From Clavulina sp. PMI_390 (lineage: Eukaryota > Basidiomycota > Agaricomycetes > Cantharellales > Hydnaceae): a stretch of DNA of 17,061 nucleotides. Location: positions 1-17,061 of the forward strand of contig WIDE01000090.1 of assembly GCA_015039315.1 (NCBI GenBank). The letters run 5' to 3'. The notes beneath the pieces were generated by a model. That model searched no databases, was not told the DNA's origin, and saw nothing but the letters and a program-made list of their open reading frames with translations. This document shows, piece after piece, positions 10,901 through 17,061 of the stretch. Position 1 is the stretch's first letter. The number at the start of each line of letters is the position of its first letter. A program made the position numbers and the translations under genes.

Positions 10901-12837
10901 ATGGAAGGCGATCGGATCGCTTCCTCGAGCTTTGCTCGTCGCGCAGAGTTCAAGTTGCCTCCATCGACTCGTCCCGTCTCCCAGGAAGAGCGTCGAGCGC
11001 GTGCTCTCGAAGATCAGAAACGGGTAGGTCTAAACGAATGCTACCTCTTACTCTCGGACATAGCTCGATAACTTTTTTGTGCTGGGTTTCTTCGGTTGTC
11101 TTGAAACCAATTTCAATTCTGACGCAACCGACTCTTCCATGTCTTCGCCCGACATCTCAATATTCTTGCTGCGCTATACGTTCTGGGCCTCGTGTGTATG
11201 GCCTTGTCGCTCTTGTCTTGGTAGTAGAAGCGCGCTCTTCGCGTCAACGCCTCTCGAAACATCAGCTTGCTCGGGTCTCTGACACTTGGCACTGAAGACG
11301 ATGATGACGACGATAACGAGGATGACGATGGGAGACCACCCGAAATTGTTCAGGAGAGCCTCAAAGATTATGTTTCCATGTTGCAACCCGAACCCTCTTC
11401 AAGTCTTGAGGCAGCCGAAATGAATCCCGCCCATGGTTCGAAAAAGAAACACAGAGGCGGGAAGAAAAAGAAGAAGGGCAGAGCTGCTACTAATTCGCCC
11501 TCAGCGCCAAAAACGTCGCGTTTCGCCAATGTCCCAATGTTTGCCGAGCTCTTGGAGCTGCGAGATGACGATGTAAAGACCTGGGATATATCATCGGAGG
11601 ACATGATGCCCCGGGTTGGTGGTGCAGAGCCTGGGCAAAGCGCAGCTCGGAGACAGTTTCTGCCGTCAGACTTGGAGACGGGTTGGGTAGCCCTTGCTCC
11701 AATACCCGCTGGTAAAAGGTGCCTAGCGGTCTCGCATCAGCATCATGGCACAAGTAGCCGTTTTGAAGGTTTGTTTTGCCACTGATACCTGGGATAACAA
11801 TGGCTCTGATATCTAGGTTTCTAGTGACGAGCACACACCTCCACTCACGTCTGAAAGGTTCGCGACTTCTTAAATTTCCTTCGGGTTTGCCGCCTGATTC
11901 GATTCTGTGAGTTCGTTACGTCGTCTCACCCTACTTTCTGAACTAACCATTCCCATGACCGGATAGAGATTGCATTCTTGACTTGAATTGGCAGGAAAAT
12001 GGCATCATCCACGTCCTTGATATCATTCGATGGAGAGGTGCTGACTTTGGAGACTGCGAAGCTGAGTTCAGGTAAGCTATGCTGGTCCTAAGCATGATAT
12101 GAGCTGTCTGAAGTGTGTGGGTTACCCATAGATTTTGGTGGAGAGATGCTCGAATATCCGAGATCGTCGCTCTTCCTCCTTTGCGACGACGGCGAAAGAA
12201 GAATGGGCCCGTTGGCCCACTGCTGTTTGACTATCCGATCACGTTCCTTCCCGTCCCCTATTGCAACCCACCAATACCGCTGACAGCATACCTAACGAAC
12301 GTGATACAACAAGCAAGACTGGTGCGGGAAATCCCCGTCACCGTTTTTAAGAACGAGCCTGCTACGCAAGCTGACACTATGGATGGAGGTGAGGCAGGAG
12401 GTGAACCAGATATGGAGGTGGACCAAAGTGCGGCGGATAGCGAGCATGACGTTTTCGGAAATCCAATGCCGAAGGTGGACGAATCGATGGCTGTCGATGA
12501 TGGAGCTCCAGAGATGACCACGTTGGCTGCTCGCGTGGAAACTGATGGCCTGCTTCTTTACGTCTCAGAGGCGTCATACCAACCAGTGTGTTCAAGTGCC
12601 CATTCTATAATTAAACACCATCTCAGTCTCCATGTTTCTGATAGGGCGAGACCCCTCTTTCATGTTGGATACCTGCTCATCCGCTTCCTGGCCAAGAACA
12701 CGGGCCAACGATGCTGGATCTATTCGAGAAGTGAGTCTAGATCCTTGATGACTTTCATCACTTTCCCTCGCATGCTGACCGAAGACCGAAGGTTAATTAT
12801 GAGGGAATTGGAATTGGAGCAACCTTTGGGGTGCTGA
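10901..12837 (+). CDS. SNUPN: Snurportin-1 homologue (m3G-cap snRNP nuclear import adaptor)
   Basis: Adaptor that binds the trimethylguanosine cap of spliceosomal snRNAs and links snRNPs to importin-beta. Exons: 10901-11023, 11228-11768, 11825-11906, 11967-12071, 12132-12585, 12645-12730 and 12792-12837; 478 residues, frame closed. Residues 1-60 resemble the importin-beta-binding domain (FARRAEFKLPPS, then EERRARALEDQKR joined to KRALRVNASR). Residues 63-75 are acidic and 113-126 Lys-rich (KKKHRGGKKKKKGR). The cap-binding core starts near 194 (GWVALAPIPAGKRCLAVSHQ) and continues with DCILDLNWQENGIIHVLDII and RWRGADFGDCEAEFRFWWRD, closely matching my recollection of the human core. Trp443 in TPLSCWIP seems to match the Trp of human GWLRP that stacks on the cap. 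An acidic low-complexity insert (about 335-410) makes it longer than the human protein (about 360). The 204-nt first intron is unusually long here, and the second donor (11769) is a choice between close alternatives. Confidence 0.88.
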
Positions 12838-12992
12838 CCTCGAAAACAGAGTCACCACTCTACAATTATAGCTACCCCGCATGACGGATGATCGGCCGTC
12901 TTTATATACCCGATCGCCAAAACACCGTTTGCTCTTCATAGCGATACAATATTGCTGCGAGACGCACGAGGCTGGCGCGCTGTTCGCGTAGG

Positions 12993-13019
12993 CGTCACAT
13001 GCTATGACGGCGTATGACG
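12993..13019. promoter_or_regulatory. Cluster of three TGACG/CGTCA half-sites
   Basis: CGTCA at 12993-12997 is followed by TGACG at 13005-13009 and 13015-13019. The last two sit in a TATGACG direct repeat spaced exactly 10 bases, one helical turn. A fourth TGACG is at 12882-12886. TGACG is the half-site of ATF/CREB-type bZIP factors, which control stress genes in fungi. The cluster lies 28-54 bases upstream of the TATA box, a sensible activator position. Function is inferred. Confidence 0.4.
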
Positions 13020-13046
13020 AGATGGATGGAATGAGCCTTCAGTTAC

Positions 13047-13054
13047 TATAAATA
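13047..13054 (+). promoter_or_regulatory. TATA box (TATAAATA)
   Basis: A perfect TATAAATA lies 93 bases before the decarboxylase ATG. A pyrimidine-rich stretch follows at about 13055-13070, the usual setting for a fungal transcription start. It is the best core-promoter match seen upstream of any start codon in the window. Confidence 0.6.
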
Positions 13055-13147
13055 CCTTTCTTTTCTTCTAGGCACTTGAGCAACCCCTCCTAGCGATCGC
13101 GGCTTGAATCTGGTCATCTATATCCTCTCTTCCTCACTTATCCCCCC

Positions 13148-15904
13148 ATGTCTCTCTCAAAACATAGTCCGTTCCGCTGCATTTGTCTCATGAAGAGCGG
13201 CTTGGGCTGAATGACGTCTTGTTTGTTGCAGTTGATGCGGAAGCTCTATTCGCCCATGCAAGGGACCATCCTCACAGGAAACACATCAAGCACAACCGCA
13301 GAGAATTTCACGACGGTGCATACTCTAGTCGATATGAACTGGGAGATATCCCAAAGTACAAGCTACCTGTGCGCAGTGACCATATCTTTGCTCTAATTGA
13401 TCTGCAGTCTTACGCTTTCTGGCTGTGGTCAATAGGAACAAGGAATAAGCAGCGCAGCTGCATACCAGATTGTCCATGACCAAGCGGAGCTAGATGGCTC
13501 ACCTTTACTTAACTTCGCAAGGTAATTTGACCCGCCAGATACATGTGTAATTGGGGTAGCTAACTGGCCTCGCTAGCTTCGTCCATACTTGGATGCCAGA
13601 CGAAGCACTCAAACTCATCGTTGAGAATGTCTCCAAGTGAGCATTAGATATGTACACTCAGTTGAGAGACGAAACTGACTCAGGAACTCATCGGTCAATA
13701 GGAACTTCAGTGCGTTGTAGTAATCTGTTCTTCGCTGACCATAAGCTTGCTCACACTGGGATTGACCTGTTCTCCCGGCCATTTCTCACGTGATTAGGCG
13801 ATCAGGTACGCGTTATCTACTATGACGGGGTATCTTTGTGCTCTCTGACCCATTCTCTCAGGACGAATATCCAAGCACTATGCAAATTCACGCTCGCTGT
13901 GTTTCCATCCGTGGGTTCCGTATATGTGATTCGTCTGCAAATTTGAACTCATTTGAGCCTTTAATCTCTAGTGGCTGACCTGTGGAAGGTCCCCAAGGGT
14001 AGTAAGGCGATCGGAACTGCCACTGGTGGTTCGTCAGAAGCTATCATGCTGGGTCCGTTTCTATCTTTCGTTCGATTTGCGCCGTAACTCATAACCTAAC
14101 GCTAAACGCAATCTCCCAGGTGGTCTCGCTCTGAAGAAGGCGTGGCAAGAGCGCCGTAAAGCTGCTGGGAAAAACCATTATCATCCCAACATTATCATGG
14201 GAGCCAATGCGCAAGTGGCACTTGAGAAGTTTGCACGTTATTTCGACGTCGAGGTCAGTATACGCTTCGACCTCCTGTCTACCATTTCGCTCATCTTCCT
14301 GTGCTTCTCCCCAATAGTGCCGCCTTGTACCAGTTACCAAGGAGGGAGGATACGTTATGGCGCCAAAAGATGCGATGAAATTTGTTGATGAGAACACCAT
14401 CGGAGTTTTCGTGATCCTCGGTTCCACCTACACTGGTGGATTCGAGAACGTCCAGGAGATGAACGATCTTTGTGAGTTGCCCTGAGCCACTATGGTGTTA
14501 CCACAATTTCTTACATATCCTCGACGCAAAGTGGACGGCTACGAGAAGGAGACAGGGATCAGTATCCCAATTCACGGCATGTCTTGATTACCACTTGAGT
14601 GCATTCAATTTGCTGACTTCTTTTATAGTCGATGCTGCCTCTGGTGGTTTCGTCGCTCCTTTCGCGTATCCTGGCTACAAGTGGGCCTGTAAGTCTGTTT
14701 ACCAACCCACGCCCAGGACATGAGCTGATTTTATCATTGCATGTAGTCGACGTTCCTCGCGTCCATAGTATCAACACTTCAGGCCACAAGTTCGGACTCA
14801 CCTACGTGTAAGCTATTATTATCCCCCTCGCGCGTACCCGAATTGCTGATGACAAGTCCAGTGGCCTCGGCTGGATCATCTGGAAAGATGAGAGCCTCCT
14901 CCACAAAGACCTCATTTTCGAACTGCATTATCTCGGCAACACTGAGTACAGCTACACACTAAATTTCTCTCGACCTGCAGCCCCCATCCTTGCTCAGATG
15001 TTCAACTTCCTCAATCTCGGCTTTGACGGTTACCGTCGCATCGCTCAGATGGATCTCGCCAATGCTCGCATGCTATCGCGAGCACTCGAAGGCACTGGAT
15101 ACTTTACGGTAAGGATATTGTACATGCTGTTCAACTTAGCCTCACTGATGCGATTTTATGACAGGTCGTTAGCGACATCCATATCCCATTAGGTGCTGAG
15201 AGTGGTCAAAGCAGCCTTGCGCAGCTTGGACAAGCTGTTGGAAAGACCTTGGCGAATGTTACTGAGGATGACGCAGAATTCTATCGCAAGGGACTTCCTG
15301 TTGTCGCATTCAGGTAAGATCTTACTTAATCACGCTCTTTGGGGGGAAATTTGGTTGAACGATATTCGCTATAGTTTCACTGATGAATTCAAGCGAGACT
15401 ACCCCCACGTGCAGCAAGCTTGGATCCAGAACTTGGTCAGCCTCTACTCCTATGTTTCGGCGTTCGTTCAGCTCAATATGGTCCTCTACCTTTTAGTTAC
15501 GCACCAAGAAGTGGATCGTTCCGAACTACGCGCTCCCGCCAAATGAGGACAAAACCGAGATTCTGCGCATAGTTGGTACGTTCCCATTCATTTTTGACAT
15601 GTACTCAACCTGCGTATTAACATCAATGATAGTTCGTGAGAGTATGAACGCCGACATCATCGAGAACGTCACGAAAGATATTATTGACACGACTGAGCAG
15701 CTGATGAGTACGTGTGTTCCACTACTCCGCCATTCCTTGCTAACATTATACTTATTATAAACAGAGGCTGACTCCTCCGTCGCTTTGATGGCTGCTGCTT
15801 CGACATATTCTGGAGTTGCGTCTTCCGTTGAGCGTGAAGCGTCAAATAAGCAGAACCAGAGCGGAGATGCCCGTGTTCAGCAGACGTACTCCAAGACCTG
15901 CTAA
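13148..15904 (+). CDS. GAD1: Glutamate decarboxylase, PLP-dependent
   Basis: Converts L-glutamate to GABA and CO2, using a proton; a cytosolic step of the GABA shunt linked to acid and stress tolerance. Exons: 13148-13166, 13232-13368, 13436-13521, 13577-13636, 13702-13709, 13798-13805, 13862-13910, 13972-14052, 14120-14253, 14318-14471, 14532-14576, 14629-14688, 14747-14807, 14862-15108, 15165-15313, 15375-15435, 15497-15575, 15633-15707 and 15765-15904. The frame closes at 550 residues. Family motifs in order: [26 protein letters not shown] (crossing micro-exons), [10 protein letters not shown] near 142-151, HVDAASGGF with Asp262 for the pyridine nitrogen, [10 protein letters not shown] with Lys295 as the expected PLP Schiff-base lysine, and [19 protein letters not shown]. 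The C-terminal tail ends YSKTC. Seventeen introns are GT-AG (54-88 nt); the 52-nt intron at 14577 is GC-AG. The start gives a short MSLSKH leader before a 65-nt intron. Assignment is very strong; exons 5 and 6 deserve RNA support. Confidence 0.94.
13702..13805 (+). other. GAD1: Pair of consecutive 8-nt micro-exons in the decarboxylase gene
   Basis: Exon 5 (13702-13709, GAACTTCA) and exon 6 (13798-13805, GCGATCAG) are each 8 nt, separated by an 88-nt intron and flanked by introns of 65 and 56 nt. Both have AG before and GT after. Joined in phase between exons 4 and 7 they give VSKNFSDQDEYPS, matching the conserved decarboxylase segment that ends in DQDEYP. No single longer exon in this stretch supplies these residues. 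Confidence 0.8.
14577..14628 (+). other. GAD1: GC-AG intron in the decarboxylase gene
   Basis: The intron starts GCATGT after CACG and ends TTTTATAG, with a branch-like GCTGAC at 14612-14617. Only this join gives the invariant [12 protein letters not shown]. The nearest GT donor, two bases downstream (CAT|GTCTTG), shifts the frame. GC-AG introns are a known minor class handled by the major spliceosome. Confidence 0.82.
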
Positions 15905-16150
15905 CCGTCCATCAAAAGATCATTTGGTATCACTCACATCCCAGTGCCTTCCATCAAAATCCAGCGCTGTGCATGTATTCTAGGTTCTGTACGATGTAAT
16001 GTTCCAAGTCCAGGTTAATCCAAACTAGTACTCGCTTTCAACCGAATAATTCATGGAGAAACTATATGGATCTTGGAATGATGCAAAATGGTCAATGAAA
16101 GCGTCGGCGAATAATCATAAAGCATAAAGCCGGCCTACCTACTATGACAA
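15905..16150. other. Convergent 3' intergenic spacer
   Basis: These 246 bases separate the decarboxylase stop from the stop of the minus-strand gene on its right. The stretch is A/T-rich, with a small CATAAAG tandem repeat at about 16116-16129. It must contain both 3' UTRs. I see no gene or RNA in it. Confidence 0.5.
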
Positions 16151-17061
16151 CTAGTCTACAAAATCATACACTCTCATTTCCGCGTTGTAATCCGGGAAGG
16201 GAGCAACGACCATAAATGATCCCCTCCACACATTCTCGTAAAATTGACGAATGTTTGATGGAAAGGGAGTCGCCGCTATCTGTTTGAATGGCTGGAGTGC
16301 AGATGAAGGTGGGGTTAACGAGCGAGTGACAACCTTGCATGACATCACCATCATGGTAGAATCACTATCTGTTTGAATGGCTGGAGTGCAGATGAAGGTG
16401 GGGTTAACGAGCGAGTGACAACCTTGCATGACATCACCATCATGGTAGAATCAAACTGCAAGATTGCAATTTTGTCGCCCACCATGCAAGTATCCGCCTC
16501 TGTCAGCGAAAGAACCTCGCTAAGATGCTCAGCTGGCATCAATATTGGAAAGTTTTGATCTGATAACGGTCCTTTACAGTGACCCATTCGAAAGAAACGA
16601 GGTTGTGTAGCTGGACCGGAAAAAATGGACTGGGCGTCTGCTCCATATTGAGTACTGAGACGGTCAGGATAGTCGATCTCCGTGAGGGCATATGGTAAAA
16701 TCCTCATGTCCAGAGGAATGCAGGGACTTCCCAGGCCGTCGTCTAAGGCGTCATTGAGGGCTACACGATACAAATGGATTTGGGTGCAGGTATCGTAGGC
16801 GATAACCACAGTGACATCTGCCACATCGGGGTCCAACCGATCAACAAGAGCATAGGTGATCTCGTACTTGAAAGAGAAATAACTGATTTCAGTTGAAAAA
16901 CGTCAATATGTATGTTGAGGAAAACACGCACATCAATCGTAGGGATACAGCTTGTCAGGAGCCTGATTTTGCCAGAATGTCCACTCAGGAGATTCTTGAC
17001 GATGAAACAAACCTTGTCGCGGCATTCATATACCATCCACCTGCCATCGCAGCTGTTATAT
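16151..17061 (-). CDS. Hypothetical protein, 5' end beyond window edge, carrying a frame-breaking duplication
   Basis: I do not recognise this protein with confidence. Proposed minus-strand exons: right edge to 16932, 16866-16423 and 16333-16151; introns of 65 and 89 nt, both phase 0, with 251 residues visible. The visible part opens with CDGRWMVYECRDKVCFIVKN, then YEITYALVDRLDPDVADVTV after the first intron, and ends WRGSFMVVAPFPDYNAEMRV followed by YDFVD. Short beta-strand-like stretches and the GRW motif recall the C-terminal propeller-like part of basidiomycete F-box proteins; this is a weak analogy. The second intron is a perfect 89-bp tandem copy of coding sequence. Without splicing, the frame leaves the first copy met on this strand and stops after KQIVILP near 16351. 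With it spliced, the ORF continues to the stop at 16151. The gene is therefore either intact with a young intron, or freshly broken, or an assembly error. Confidence 0.62.
16276..16453. repeat. Perfect 89-bp tandem duplication (two abutting copies)
   Basis: Copy 1 is 16276-16364 and copy 2 is 16365-16453. They are identical over all 89 positions by base-by-base comparison and abut with no spacer. The flanks differ at once (16275 g against 16364 a; 16365 c against 16454 a). The unit is coding sequence of the minus-strand gene, and 89 is not a multiple of three. There are no terminal inverted repeats, so this is a local segmental duplication and not an inserted element. Absence of any mismatch implies a recent event. 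Confidence 0.97.
16334..16422 (-). other. Predicted 89-nt intron created by the tandem duplication
   Basis: On the minus strand each copy contains CAAG|GTTGTC, an AG|GT proto-splice site. Splicing from the GT of the copy met first (16422) to the AG of the second (16334) removes exactly one unit. This joins ...MSCK to VVTRSL... in phase 0, reproducing the frame before duplication. The length falls at the top of the intron range in this window. The donor is non-consensus (GTTGTC) and the branch point is not obvious (GTTAAC is one candidate), so use is inferred from the frame alone. Confidence 0.45.

Larger units (their letters stand above)
12838..13147 (+). promoter_or_regulatory. Promoter and 5' UTR of the glutamate decarboxylase gene
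   Basis: These 310 bases separate the snurportin stop from the decarboxylase ATG on the same strand. They hold a TATA box about 100 bases before the ATG, a C/T-rich stretch just upstream of the ATG as is common in fungal 5' UTRs, and several TGACG half-sites. A second TATATA-like word at 12901-12908 is less likely to be used. The snurportin 3' UTR must end within the first part. No coding frame is evident. Confidence 0.6.

Noticed and set aside
12901..12908. TTTATATA as TATA box of the decarboxylase
   Set aside because: About 240 bases before the ATG; the TATAAATA at 13047 is a better match at a more usual distance.
13637..13689. Earlier acceptor (CTGACTCAG) for decarboxylase exon 5
   Set aside because: It would insert AACTCATCG... 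and does not yield the conserved NFSDQDEYP segment; the branch-like CTGAC would also be too close to the AG.
16276..16453. Mobile element or microsatellite explanation of the repeat
   Set aside because: Only two copies, no terminal inverted repeats or target-site duplication, and the unit is the gene's own coding sequence. Local duplication fits better.
16351..16836. Unspliced frame ending KQIVILP as the true C-terminus of the right-edge gene
   Set aside because: The stop arises only from the duplication; skipping one unit gives a longer C-terminus whose frame continues cleanly to 16151. It remains possible if the allele is broken.
16867..16931. Alternative acceptor in the first intron of the right-edge gene (AATCAG at about 16883)
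   Set aside because: It leaves the downstream frame out of phase with the upstream exon; the TTTCAAG acceptor ending at 16867 is in phase 0.
1..17061. Biosynthetic cluster, defence island or novel multi-gene system
   Set aside because: The recognised genes are unrelated housekeeping functions with their own promoters; no transporter, synthase, nuclease, transposase or regulator grouping is present.

Overview
The window is nuclear DNA from a filamentous fungus, most likely a mushroom-type basidiomycete (Agaricomycetes). Genes on both strands are packed 170 to 510 bases apart. They are cut by many short introns: 38 in my models, all but one 51-89 nt, 37 of them GT-AG. The protein set (Erv29/SURF4, Tao3/Furry, a snurportin, glutamate decarboxylase) is eukaryotic. 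I saw no rRNA, tRNA, CRISPR array or transposon. All exon joins below were worked out by hand from reading frame, splice signals and recalled family conservation; no search was run.

Layout. (1) 1-1027, minus: SURF4/Erv29 ER cargo receptor, 4 exons visible, C-terminus beyond the left edge. (2) 1028-1199: 172-base divergent promoter with a CACGTG box. (3) 1200-9310, plus: Tao3/Mor2/PAG1 (Furry family) morphogenesis scaffold, 10 exons, 2530 residues. (4) 9481-10386, minus: intronless 301-residue protein I do not recognise, convergent with TAO3. (5) 10387-10900: divergent spacer. (6) 10901-12837, plus: snurportin-1 homologue, 7 exons, 478 residues. (7) 12838-13147: promoter with a TATA box and clustered TGACG half-sites. 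(8) 13148-15904, plus: glutamate decarboxylase, 19 exons, 550 residues, with two consecutive 8-nt micro-exons and a GC-AG intron. (9) 16151-17061, minus: partial unrecognised protein, N-terminus beyond the right edge, carrying a perfect 89-bp tandem duplication.

The genes do not form a pathway or cluster. They cover secretion, polarised growth, snRNP import and GABA/acid metabolism, which is ordinary fungal housekeeping order. I found no new defence or mobile system. The strongest signal is the 89-bp tandem duplication in the last gene. Its unit length is not a multiple of three, so it breaks the frame. It also contains an AG|GT proto-splice site, so an 89-nt intron (16334-16422) would remove exactly one unit and restore the frame. 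That is the structure expected from very recent intron gain by tandem duplication. The micro-exon pair and the GC-AG intron of the decarboxylase come next in interest.
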